Source: Micromonospora halophytica (lineage in GTDB: Bacteria > Actinomycetota > Actinomycetes > Mycobacteriales > Micromonosporaceae). Taken from it: a DNA stretch of 64,000 bases. The stretch lies in the NCBI RefSeq assembly GCF_900090245.1, contig NZ_FMDN01000015.1, positions 1 to 64,000 on the forward strand, read 5' to 3'. Positions 56,842 to 64,000 of this stretch are shown one piece after another (within the stretch, counting starts at the first letter, position 1; the number at the start of each line of letters is the position of its first letter). A program made the translations under genes and the position numbers. The notes under the pieces are model-generated. The model ran no database searches. It saw only the letters and a list, made by a program, of their open reading frames with translations, and had not been told where the DNA came from.

Positions 56842-57606
56842 GTGAACACCGTCCTCTACCAGTTCCTGATCGAGGTCCCGACCGCTGCCGCCATCTGGTC
56901 GGCGCTGCTCGTGCTCGCCCTGACCGTGCTCACCGTGCTGGTGGCCCGCCCCGAGCGGGACCGCCGGTCCGACGAGGCGGCGGCCGAACCGGCCCCGGCC
57001 GACGTCGCCGTCGAGGCGGCCGACCTGCGCCGGTACGCCGAGGAGGTCGCCGTCGCCGCGTCCGGCGCGGCGCAGACCGCCCGCCGCTGGCGCGAGATGT
57101 GGCTGGCCGCCCAGGAAGAGGTGGACCGGGCCTGGTCGGCGTACGACGAGGCGGAGTCGGCCGCCCGCCGGTTCGCCGGGGCCGGTGCGCTGCCCGTCCC
57201 GCGCACCCCGCGTACCCCGGCCGAGTACGCCGCCCGGGAGCGCTGGCTGCACCAGGCGGCGGTGGTCGCCCACTGGCGGGGTGAGCTGCCGGTGGAGCGG
57301 CTGCGGGACGTCTTCGCCCACCGCGACGGCTGGGATCCCCGGCGGCACCCGGTCGAGCAGGAGGTGCTGCTCGCCCGGGCGGTACGTGACAGCCGGCGGG
57401 ACGACTACCGGCGGGCGGTCGCCCGGGAACGGTCGGCGTGGCGGGACGCCGATCTGGCGGCCGACGCGGCCCGTGCGCTCGCCGCCGAGGCGTACGCGGC
57501 GGCGCAGCGGCTGCGCCCCGGTCGGGTGCCCGCCGTGCCCCGGACCGCGCCCTCGGTGGCGCCCGCGTCCTCGGCGGCGCGGTTACGGCCGGCCCGGGTC
57601 GGTTGA
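56842..57606 (+). CDS. Membrane-anchored coiled-coil protein of unknown function
   Basis: The 254-residue protein starts at GTG 56842, eight bases after GGGAGG. One membrane helix (AAAIWSALLVLALTVLTVLVA, about 14-34) is followed by a long helical region (ADLRRYAEEVAVAASGAA, then AQEEVDRAWSAYDEAESAAR). It continues with an Arg-rich helical part (RAVARERSAWRDADLAADAA) and a short Pro/Ala tail. No homologue was recognised. It could be a cell-envelope scaffold; the neighbours are wall-polymer and peptidase genes. Confidence 0.6.
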   Translation: MNTVLYQFLIEVPTAAAIWSALLVLALTVLTVLVARPERDRRSDEAAAEPAPADVAVEAADLRRYAEEVAVAASGAAQTARRWREMWLAAQEEVDRAWSAYDEAESAARRFAGAGALPVPRTPRTPAEYAARERWLHQAAVVAHWRGELPVERLRDVFAHRDGWDPRRHPVEQEVLLARAVRDSRRDDYRRAVARERSAWRDADLAADAARALAAEAYAAAQRLRPGRVPAVPRTAPSVAPASSAARLRPARVG

Positions 57607-57842
57607 GCGGCGGAGAGCGCCGAAATCGTTACCCGGAATTCGGTGAGCCCGGTCACGGCCGGCGGGAACCGGACTCTGGTGACAGAGCGTGACAGTGGCG
57701 TCGGTGCGTCGGGGAAGTGTGGTCGCGGCTGTCCGGTTGTCCCCCGCCGGTGCCCGGACAACCGCTTGTCCCATTGAGTGACGTCAGTGCAGAACTGCAC
57801 GGAAATTGCTCGTCTTGATCAGGTTTACGCAGCTCGGAGCGC
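57607..57842. other. Upstream leader region of the riboswitch gene
   Basis: Non-coding. It contains a small palindrome (GTGCAG-AA-CTGCAC, 57787-57800) that could be an operator. Promoter and riboswitch follow. Confidence 0.4.
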
Positions 57843-57871
57843 TTGGCGAGGCGCATACCGACCAGTACTGT
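57843..57871 (+). promoter_or_regulatory. Promoter of the riboswitch-controlled peptidase gene
   Basis: TTGGCG (57843-57848) and TACTGT (57866-57871) are separated by exactly 17 bases, placing transcription start about 57878, shortly before the riboswitch aptamer. Confidence 0.5.
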
Positions 57872-57906
57872 CACTTCGGTCCGGCGCGGTTCCCGATCGC
57901 ACAAGG

Positions 57907-58045
57907 CGACGCCGCGTCGACCCGCTCAATCGTGGATTCCACGAACCGGGGACCCATGCACCACTGGGGTGAATCCGCGGGCCACGGCCCGTGGTAGGGC
58001 GATCTTCCCGCCCGAATCCGTCAGCTAACCCGGTAGGCGGCGTCG
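57907..58045 (+). promoter_or_regulatory. Cyclic-di-AMP (ydaO/yuaA-type) riboswitch
   Basis: The conserved aptamer blocks appear in order: GAACCGGGGACCCA, CTGGGGTGAATCC, a GCGGGCCACGGCCCG hairpin, TAGGGCGATCTTCC, CGCCCGAATCCGTCAGCTAA, then CCCGGTAGGCGG and GGAAGGA. The closing stem P1 is CGACGCCG (57907-57914) with CGGCGTCG (58038-58045). This class senses cyclic di-AMP and in actinobacteria controls wall hydrolases and related envelope genes. It lies in the 5' leader of the C39-like peptidase gene at 58272, about 225 bases before its start. Confidence 0.9.
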
Positions 58046-58271
58046 GAAGGAGTTCCATCCTCGTGCAGCACCACACCATCCCTGCCTCGGTACCGGGGTG
58101 CATCCGCCGGTAGGTCGCGCCGTCGCGTCCTGAACTCCGGCATCCGCCCCCGACGCCCGGTCGCCCGGGCGCTCCCCCCGCCGAGCGGCCTGAGATCCCC
58201 GATCCGCGTGTGACGCCCCGTCACGCGCCGGTCCGGCGTGCCGCTCCCGCCCTCGTACCGTGGAGGACACG

Positions 58272-59108
58272 TTGAAGCACCACCTGAAGCGGCAGTTGCG
58301 GCGCCTGGCCACCGAGCGCCCGTACCAGGTCGTCGCCGGCTCCGCCGCAGCCCTCCTGCTGGCCTCCGGCACCGGCGCCCTGCTCGCCGGCACCGACGAG
58401 TCGCCGGCCCGCCAACAGGCCCCGGCCGCCGTCGCCGAGGCGGCTCCGCGCCTGGCCGACGTGGCCACCCGCTCCCAGGCCCGGGTCGCCGCCACCACCC
58501 CGGCGGCCAGCCCTTCGCCTTCGGCGAGTGCCACCAGGTCGGCCAGCCCCCCGAAGGCCAAGGCCGACCCCGACGTGACCCGCAAGGCGGCCCCGAAGCC
58601 CCCGTCGTCGAAGGTCCTCGACTACGACTACCAGGCCCAGTTCACCTACTACACCTGCGGTCCGGCGGCGGTGCGCAACGCGCTCAGCGCGGCCGGCATC
58701 GAGCGGACGCAGGACGAGCTGGCCGGGCCGCTCGGCACCACCGAGATGGGCACCAACTCGGCGCAGGACACCACCCGGGTGCTGAACCAGGTCGTCAAGG
58801 GCGACCCGTACCGGACCCGGATGTTCGCCGGCACCCCGAGCTCCGCCCAGATCGACCAGCTCCAGGCCGACATCGTCGCCGCGGTCACCGCCAAGCGTGG
58901 CGTGGTGGCCAACGTGGCCGGCACGGCCACCGACACCAACGGCGGATGGCACTCCTTCCCGGGTGGCCACTACGTCGCCGTGGTCGGCTACCGCGACGGT
59001 GGCGAACTGGTGCGGGTCGCCGACTCGGCGGACCCGAACCTGCCGGAGTACTGGATGACCACGATCGACCTCGCGAACTGGATCGCCACCCGCGGTTACT
59101 CCGCCTGA
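58272..59108 (+). CDS. C39-family peptidase-like exported protein
   Basis: The 278-residue protein starts at TTG 58272, five bases after GGAGG; the GTG at 58260 is the alternative. An N-terminal segment (YQVVAGSAAALLLASGTGAL) is a signal or anchor, followed by a Pro/Ser/Ala-rich linker (about 50-112). The papain-like domain has C129 (YYTCGPAAVRNALSAAG), H233 (GGHYVAVVGYRD) and a following Asp (VADSADP), the C39 triad. C39-like proteins cleave Gly-Gly leaders or act on envelope substrates. Control by a c-di-AMP riboswitch suggests an envelope or osmotic-stress role. Confidence 0.8.
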   Translation: MKHHLKRQLRRLATERPYQVVAGSAAALLLASGTGALLAGTDESPARQQAPAAVAEAAPRLADVATRSQARVAATTPAASPSPSASATRSASPPKAKADPDVTRKAAPKPPSSKVLDYDYQAQFTYYTCGPAAVRNALSAAGIERTQDELAGPLGTTEMGTNSAQDTTRVLNQVVKGDPYRTRMFAGTPSSAQIDQLQADIVAAVTAKRGVVANVAGTATDTNGGWHSFPGGHYVAVVGYRDGGELVRVADSADPNLPEYWMTTIDLANWIATRGYSA

Positions 59109-59122
59109 TCCCGCGCGTACGC

Positions 59123-59160
59123 CACGGGCGCCGATCCCCTCCGGGGGACCGGCGCCCGTG
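59123..59160. terminator. Terminator of the C39 peptidase gene
   Basis: CACGGGCGCCG (59123-59133) pairs with CGGCGCCCGTG (59150-59160), and inner CCCC/GGGG pairs extend the stem, 15 bases after the stop codon. Confidence 0.7.
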
Positions 59161-59244
59161 CGCGTCCGACCGCGCTTGCCTGGCCGTCGTGGTGGGCATC
59201 CTGGCACTCGCGCCGACTGTGCCGGCGATGGCACACTGCGGCGC

Positions 59245-59994
59245 ATGGACGACGACTCGGGCCGCGGACCGGTCCTGGTGCTGCTGCACGGCATGGGGGC
59301 GACCGGCGAGGTGTGGCTGCCCTGGGCGCCGCTGCTGGAGGAGCGCTGGGCGGGCCGCTGGCTGGCGCCCGACCTCGCCGGCCACGGGCACGCCCCACCG
59401 CTGGCGCGGTACTCCTTCGCCGGTCTGGCCGACCGGGTCGCCGACGGGCTCGCCCGGCTGGGCGACCGGCCGCCCCGGCGGCTGGTGCTGCTCGGTCACT
59501 CCCTCGGCGGTGTGGTCGCGCTGGCACTGGCCGCCCGCGCCGGTGGGCTGCCGGTCGACGCCGTGGTCGGGCTCGGCATCAAGGCGGTGTGGTCCCCGAC
59601 CGAGCTGGCCAAGGCCGGTGAGCTGGCCCGACGCCCGGTGACCTGGTTCGCCACCCGGGACGAGGCGGCTCGCCGCTACCTGCGGGTGGCCGGCCTGACC
59701 GGCCTGTTCGCGCCAGAGGACCCGGTGGTCGACGCGGGACTGCGGCGGGTGGACGGGCGGTGGCGTCTGGCCATGGACCCGGCGGCCTTCGCGGTCGGCC
59801 CACCCGACCTGGCGGCGCTGCTGTCGGCCACCGACGTGCCGGTGGTGCTGGCCCGGGGCGAGCACGATCCGATGGTCACCGACGCCCAGCTCGAGGAGGT
59901 CGGCGTGCCGGTGGTGACCCTGCCCGGCCTGGGCCACAACGCGCACGTCGAGGACCCGGCGGCGGTGCTCGCGCTGCTCGACGCGTACCGCTGA
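59245..59994 (+). CDS. Alpha/beta-hydrolase
   Basis: The 249-residue protein starts at ATG 59245. It has the oxyanion HGMGATG motif (about 15-21), nucleophile S86 (LLGHSLGGVVALALA), acid in GEHDPMV and catalytic His in GLGHNAHVEDP, a classic hydrolase-fold triad. It is a cytoplasmic esterase, lactonase or C-C hydrolase of unknown substrate. No ribosome-binding site precedes it and an ACACT element lies close upstream, so it may be leaderless. Confidence 0.82.
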   Translation: MDDDSGRGPVLVLLHGMGATGEVWLPWAPLLEERWAGRWLAPDLAGHGHAPPLARYSFAGLADRVADGLARLGDRPPRRLVLLGHSLGGVVALALAARAGGLPVDAVVGLGIKAVWSPTELAKAGELARRPVTWFATRDEAARRYLRVAGLTGLFAPEDPVVDAGLRRVDGRWRLAMDPAAFAVGPPDLAALLSATDVPVVLARGEHDPMVTDAQLEEVGVPVVTLPGLGHNAHVEDPAAVLALLDAYR

Positions 59995-60016
59995 GACGAC
60001 GGCCCGACCGGGGCGG

Positions 60017-61729
60017 TCAGCCGGCGGGGGAGAAGGTGCCGCCCCGCTCGACCGGCACCGACGTGCGCGGCGACGGGGGCTCCCAGGCGCCGTCCAGCTC
60101 GCGCCGGGCCGCCTCCAGGAAGCCCTCGGCGTACGAGGCGGCCGGGAAGTCGCCGAGGTAGCGGCGGCGGGTCTCCCACCGGGCCTCGGCCAGCGGGTCG
60201 GTGTCCAGCAGCCGGGTCAGCACGTCGTCCACGTTGGACATGTCCCGACGCAGCACGTAGCCCGAGCCGGCCAGCGGGAACCGGGCGACGAAGTCGTCGC
60301 CGTCCACCCCCATGTCGGTCACCGCGTACGGCTTGCCGGAGTAGAGGAAGTCGGAGATCACCCCGGACACGTCGGAGACCAGCGCGTCGGCCCGGTTGAC
60401 GCAGTCGGTCAGGGTCAGCTCTCGGCTGGCCGCCGCACCCCACAGGTGTGCCCGGCCGGTGCGGGACCGGTCGGCGGCGAGCAGCTCGGTCAGCCGGGCG
60501 AGCTGCCGCGCCGACGCCGGGTTCTGCGTGGTGTACGGGTGGGCCCGCAGGATCACCGTGGCACCCCGGTCGAGCAGGCGGCGCAGCAGCGTCTCGGCAA
60601 CCGGTAGTGAGCAGTAGTTGGCGTCGGCGTGGTGCCCCGTCCAGGTCGGGGTGTACAGCACGGTCGGGCCGGTCAGGCCGCCGGCCGGCGTGGCGCGTAC
60701 CTCGATCGCCTCGACCTGGGGCCGGCCCACCACGACGAACTTCTCCGCGGGGATCTCCACGCCGGCCCGGGCGTACCGCTCGATGGCGGCCGGGCCGGCC
60801 ACGAAGATCCGGTCGAAGATCGCCGAGACCGGGTTGGCGCTGGGCGCCTTGTCGCTGTCGCCGTGGTGCAACTGCACGTGGGTGAGCTGGTGGAACCGGA
60901 TGCAGTGGCTGTTCTTCGCGCCGTGGTTGACGTAGAACGCCACCCGCAGGCTCGGCACCAGCGCCTCGTCCATCGCCTTGAGGGTGGGGCAGTGGACCAC
61001 CGGGGCGGAGGTGGCCGCGGCGATGGTCGGCAGGAACTCCGGCTCGCGCAGCATCACCAGGAACGGCCGGCCGAGCCGCTCCAGGTACGGCAGCCACATG
61101 GTCACCTGGTACTCCGACCCGGGCGGGGCGGAGAAGTAGAGCAGGAACTCCGGCTGGTGCGCCCGCAGCGCCCGGGTCACCGGCCCGCCCCCGGCGCCCG
61201 GTCGGAACCGTCGCCGGGCCAGGTCGAGGCCGACCGCCCCGCACCCGGCGGTCACCAGCAGCGCGGCGGCCAGCGCGACGACGGCGGGCAGCGCGAGGGC
61301 GGCGGCGACCGCGACCGCCCCGAGCAGCGCCAGCAGCACCCCGCCGAGCCGCGCGGCCACCACCGGCGTCCAGGTGCGCACCGGCAGGTTGGCCGCCCGG
61401 ATCTCCAGGTTGCCGGCGTCGCGCAGCGGACCGACGAGCAGCACCAGCCCGAGCAGCACCAGCGCGGTCGCCGTCAGCGTCGGGTCGAAGCCGTTGTCGA
61501 GCCGGCGGGCGTACCCGATGAGGATGCCGGCCGCGAGCAGCACCGTCTCGGCGGTGATGTCGGCGTTGGCCCGGACCCGGCGCTCCACGGCCGCCGCGGC
61601 CAGCGCGGCCACCGCCAGCGCCAGGCCCGCGCCGGTCGCGCCGGTGAGCGCCACCACCAGGAACGCGACCACGGCCAGGCCGGTGGTCAGGCCCCGCGCG
61701 ATCAGCTTCCTGACCAGGTCACCACGCAT
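60017..61729 (-). CDS. CDP-glycerol glycerophosphotransferase-family protein (teichoic acid polymerase type)
   Basis: The 570-residue protein starts at ATG 61729. The first 185 residues hold several membrane helices (TTGLAVVAFLVVALTGATG, LLLAAGILIGYARR, VVALAAALLVTAGCGAVGLD). The C-terminal 370 residues form the TagF/TarL-type GT-B domain: FYVNHGAKNSHCIRFHQLTH, VLYTPTWTGHHAD, ILRAHPYTTQNP and DVSGVISDFLYSGKPYAVTD. These include the catalytic His residues of the family. It transfers glycerol- or ribitol-phosphate units from the CDP donor. The adjacent fused enzyme is predicted to make CDP-ribitol, suggesting a ribitol-phosphate polymer. Confidence 0.82.
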   Translation of the reverse strand: MRGDLVRKLIARGLTTGLAVVAFLVVALTGATGAGLALAVAALAAAAVERRVRANADITAETVLLAAGILIGYARRLDNGFDPTLTATALVLLGLVLLVGPLRDAGNLEIRAANLPVRTWTPVVAARLGGVLLALLGAVAVAAALALPAVVALAAALLVTAGCGAVGLDLARRRFRPGAGGGPVTRALRAHQPEFLLYFSAPPGSEYQVTMWLPYLERLGRPFLVMLREPEFLPTIAAATSAPVVHCPTLKAMDEALVPSLRVAFYVNHGAKNSHCIRFHQLTHVQLHHGDSDKAPSANPVSAIFDRIFVAGPAAIERYARAGVEIPAEKFVVVGRPQVEAIEVRATPAGGLTGPTVLYTPTWTGHHADANYCSLPVAETLLRRLLDRGATVILRAHPYTTQNPASARQLARLTELLAADRSRTGRAHLWGAAASRELTLTDCVNRADALVSDVSGVISDFLYSGKPYAVTDMGVDGDDFVARFPLAGSGYVLRRDMSNVDDVLTRLLDTDPLAEARWETRRRYLGDFPAASYAEGFLEAARRELDGAWEPPSPRTSVPVERGGTFSPAG

Positions 61730-61761
61730 GTCGCTCGCCCGTTTCGCCTGATGGGTCGGGG

Positions 61762-63261
61762 TCAGCCGGCGGCGACGCCGCCGGCCAGCCGGTCGGCGTC
61801 GGCGGCGGCGGGCTGGGCCGGGACCTCGCCCGGCGCCCGGCGTACGTCGATCACCTGGCCGGTGAGGTCGGAGATCAGTACGTCCAGCGAGGACTGGGCC
61901 ACCGTCTCGGCCGCCAGCAGGGTGTGCTCCGGTTCCTCCCCGAACGCCTTGGTGCGCATCGGGGTGGCGGTGCGCTCCGGGTTGATGCAGTTGACCCGTA
62001 CGCCGAACTCGGCCCACTCGTCGGCGAGCGCCTGGGTGAGGTTGACCAGGGCGGCCTTGGTGGAGGAGTAGAGGGCGTACCGGGCCCGGCCCCGGGTGTA
62101 GGAGCTGGAGGTGTAGAGCAGCAGCTGGCCCTTGGTCTGCTGCAGGTACGGCAGCGACTGCCGGGCGGCGATGACCGGCCCGACGAAGTTGACCTGGAGC
62201 ACCCGGTCCATGGTCTCCTGGTCCATGTCGGTCAGCGCGCCCTTCTCCAGGATGCCGGCGGTGACCACCACGTGGTCGATCCGGCCGGTGGCCTCGAAGG
62301 CGGTCTTCAGCGCGGCCTCGACGTCCTCGGCGCGCTCGACGTGGGTGCCGGTGCTGGAGCGGCTGAACGGGAAGACCTGGGCACCGTAGCGGCGGGCCAG
62401 CTCGGCCAGGTCGTGGCCGATGCCGTAGCTGCCGCCGAAGATGACGACCGTCCGGCCGGTCAGCTCCTCGGTGTAGCCGCGGTCGCTCAGGCGCGGGGCC
62501 TGGGCGGCGGCGAGTTGGAAGAGCTTGTCCGCCAGGTGCACGTCGACCGGGTGGGTGACCTTGATGTTCTCGTCCGAGCCGTCGATCACCTTGATCGGCG
62601 TGCCGGGCAGGTAGCGCAGCACCACACCACAGTCGTCGGTGGCGGCGAAGTTCGGGTCGCCCTCGGCGCGTCGGTACGCCTCGCGGATGGTGCCGGAGCG
62701 GAACGCCTGCGGGGTCTGGCCGCGGCGCAGGGTGGCGCGGACCGGGATGTCGGTGATGCAGTCGTTCTCGTCGACCTGGATGATCGTGTCGGCCGAGGGG
62801 ATCGCCACGTCCACGGCGCAGTAGGTCCAGAGCGCGTTCACGCACTCACGCACGATCCGGGCGCTGACCAGCGGCCGTACGGCGTCGTGGAAGAGGATGT
62901 TGACGTCGCCCTCGCCCACCGCGTCCAGTGCGATCCGGGTGGTGGCGTTACGGGTGTCGCCGCCCTCGATCACCTTGCTGACCTTGCGGAAGCCGGCCTT
63001 GTCGACGATCTGCTGGGCCTGGTCGACGTGGCCGGTGGCCATCAGCACGATGATCTCGTCGATCTCCGGCGCGGCCTCGAAGACGGCCAGGGTGTGCTCG
63101 ATGATCGGCTTGCCGGCGATCTTCAGCAGCTGCTTCGGGATGCCCAGGCCGAGCCGGGTCCCGGTGCCGCCGGCCAGTACCACCGCCACCGTCCGCGAGG
63201 GCCGCCACGGCGCCGGGTTCTCCGGTGCGGCGTCCGGGCCAGTGGTGTGGTCCTGCGTCAT
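61762..63261 (-). CDS. Bifunctional IspD-type cytidylyltransferase / SDR reductase (CDP-ribitol synthesis)
   Basis: The 499-residue fusion has an N-terminal nucleotidyltransferase domain (about 22-250: AVVLAGGTGTRLGLGIPKQL, HDAVRPLVSARIV, RRGQTPQAFRSGTI, ATDDCGVVLRYLPG). A C-terminal SDR domain follows (about 268-480: VVIFGGSYGIGHDLAELAR and YALYSSTKAAL with Y-x3-K). The same order occurs in Haemophilus Acs1/Bcs1-type enzymes, which reduce ribulose-5-phosphate and join ribitol-5-phosphate to CTP. It supplies CDP-ribitol to the neighbouring polymerase. The CDS is 32 bases upstream of it in one operon. Confidence 0.85.
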   Translation of the reverse strand: MTQDHTTGPDAAPENPAPWRPSRTVAVVLAGGTGTRLGLGIPKQLLKIAGKPIIEHTLAVFEAAPEIDEIIVLMATGHVDQAQQIVDKAGFRKVSKVIEGGDTRNATTRIALDAVGEGDVNILFHDAVRPLVSARIVRECVNALWTYCAVDVAIPSADTIIQVDENDCITDIPVRATLRRGQTPQAFRSGTIREAYRRAEGDPNFAATDDCGVVLRYLPGTPIKVIDGSDENIKVTHPVDVHLADKLFQLAAAQAPRLSDRGYTEELTGRTVVIFGGSYGIGHDLAELARRYGAQVFPFSRSSTGTHVERAEDVEAALKTAFEATGRIDHVVVTAGILEKGALTDMDQETMDRVLQVNFVGPVIAARQSLPYLQQTKGQLLLYTSSSYTRGRARYALYSSTKAALVNLTQALADEWAEFGVRVNCINPERTATPMRTKAFGEEPEHTLLAAETVAQSSLDVLISDLTGQVIDVRRAPGEVPAQPAAADADRLAGGVAAG

Positions 63262-63405
63262 TGCCGATCCTCACTCTCAGGGATACCTGAACGAAAGATT
63301 GCGCCAGCCTGGCGACGGGATGAACCTTAACGCGCGGACCGCGTCGCCCCAACGGGGCGACGCGGTCTCCGGCACCGTGTCGGCACTGCGGCGTTCACGG
63401 TGATT

Positions 63406-64000
63406 TTACTTGCTGTTCGAGAATGCCTCGTATGCCCGGATGACCTCGTCGGTCGGCCCGTCCATCCGCAGGACGCCCGATTCCAGCCAGATCGTCCGTT
63501 CGCAGGTGTCCCGGATCGAGGAGAGCTGGTGGCTCACCAGGAACACCGTGCCGGCGCCTTCACGCAGTTCGCGCACGCGCTTCTCGCTGCGCTTGCGGAA
63601 GCCCTTGTCGCCGGTGGCGAGGGCCTCGTCGATCAGCAGCACGTCGTGCTTCTTGGCCGCGGCGATGGAGAACCGCAGCCGGGCCGCCATGCCGGAGGAG
63701 TACGTGCGCATCGGCAGGCTGGCGAAGTCGCCCCGCTCGTTGATCCCGGAGAACTCGATGATCTCCGGGGCGATCCGGGCCACGTGGTCCGGGTGCATGC
63801 CCATGGCCAGACAGCCCAGGGTGACGTTCCGCTCGCCGGACAGGTCGTTGAGCAGGGCCGCGTTCACGCCGAGCAGCGAGGGCTGGCCCTGGGTGTAGAC
63901 CGCGCCCCGGTTCACCGGCAGCAGCCCGGCGATGGCCCGCAGGATGGTCGACTTGCCGGAGCCGTTGCTGCCGATCAGCCCGATCGCCTCGCCCCGGTAC
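63406..64000 (-). CDS. Polysaccharide/teichoic acid export ABC ATPase (TagH-like), partial
   Basis: The gene enters from beyond the window; about 198 C-terminal residues are seen. Walker A GLIGSNGSGKST, the Q-loop region NAALLNDLSGERNV, the signature YSSGMAARLRFS, Walker B DVLLIDEALATGD and the H-loop VSHQ are all present. The form belongs to the TagH/Wzt/RfbB exporters of teichoic acids and O-antigen-like polymers. No extra C-terminal carbohydrate-binding domain follows the ATPase. It would energise export of the lipid-linked polymer made by this locus. Confidence 0.88.
   Translation of the reverse strand, partial: YRGEAIGLIGSNGSGKSTILRAIAGLLPVNRGAVYTQGQPSLLGVNAALLNDLSGERNVTLGCLAMGMHPDHVARIAPEIIEFSGINERGDFASLPMRTYSSGMAARLRFSIAAAKKHDVLLIDEALATGDKGFRKRSEKRVRELREGAGTVFLVSHQLSSIRDTCERTIWLESGVLRMDGPTDEVIRAYEAFSNSK

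Noticed and set aside
1..64000. rRNA, tRNA and CRISPR arrays
   Set aside because: None were recognised on either strand. tRNAs can be missed by eye, so a tRNAscan-type search would be decisive.

Overview
This is a high-GC actinomycete chromosome window. By eye it is above 70% G+C, with G/C in most third codon positions and frequent GTG, TTG and leaderless starts. The protein families (WXG/EspC-type secreted proteins, GAF-ANTAR regulators, Pr6Pr membrane proteins, a parE-parC pair, Asp8/Cys3-type NsrR) and the intergenic palindromes point to Micromonosporaceae, most probably a Micromonospora-like organism. No rRNA, tRNA or CRISPR array was recognised.

Layout. 1-5.1 kb is an insertion-sequence graveyard: fragments of IS3, IS110, IS5, IS256 and IS481 transposases surround one intact-looking IS5-type element with 21-bp inverted repeats and a coupled accessory gene; a duplicated-domain lipoprotein sits among them. 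5.1-7.5 kb holds an HD phosphohydrolase coupled to a frameshifted XRE regulator. 7.5-10.4 kb is a two-gene flavin oxidoreductase / alpha-oxoamine synthase unit. 11-12.4 kb carries a divergent GAF-ANTAR and STAS regulator pair. 12.5-15.4 kb is a compact secretion/toxin module: YbaB-like, EspC-like and WXG-like proteins, an EndoU-nuclease toxin, and a putative immunity protein. 15.4-30 kb is ordinary chromosome: small enzymes, two SGNH hydrolases, a glycosyltransferase with a carbamoyltransferase fossil just upstream, and a divergent hmp/nsrR pair around a near-perfect palindrome. 30-36 kb encodes topoisomerase IV (parE, parC); parC is interrupted by a 429-residue intein placed directly after the catalytic tyrosine. 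36-38.2 kb has an NCS2 permease and AlkB.

38.2-64 kb is a cell-surface polymer locus. A tightly overlapping six-gene operon (pseB, pseC, two unassigned genes, an SpsF-like CMP transferase, pseG), together with pseH and pseI, gives a complete predicted route from UDP-GlcNAc to CMP-pseudaminic acid. Embedded between pseH and pseI is a four-gene operon encoding a free acyl carrier protein, a short AMP-forming ligase, a ketoreductase-like SDR and a phosphopantetheinyl-transferase-like protein. Its position suggests, by inference, that it makes a special acyl group for the sugar. Then follow a GT-C and a GT2 glycosyltransferase, a pyruvyltransferase, an acyltransferase-3, a c-di-AMP (ydaO-type) riboswitch in front of a C39-like peptidase, and wall-teichoic-acid genes: a CDP-glycerol/ribitol polymerase-like protein, a fused cytidylyltransferase-SDR predicted to make CDP-ribitol, and a polymer-export ABC ATPase that runs off the window. 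Together they suggest a ribitol-phosphate and pseudaminic-acid-bearing wall polymer.
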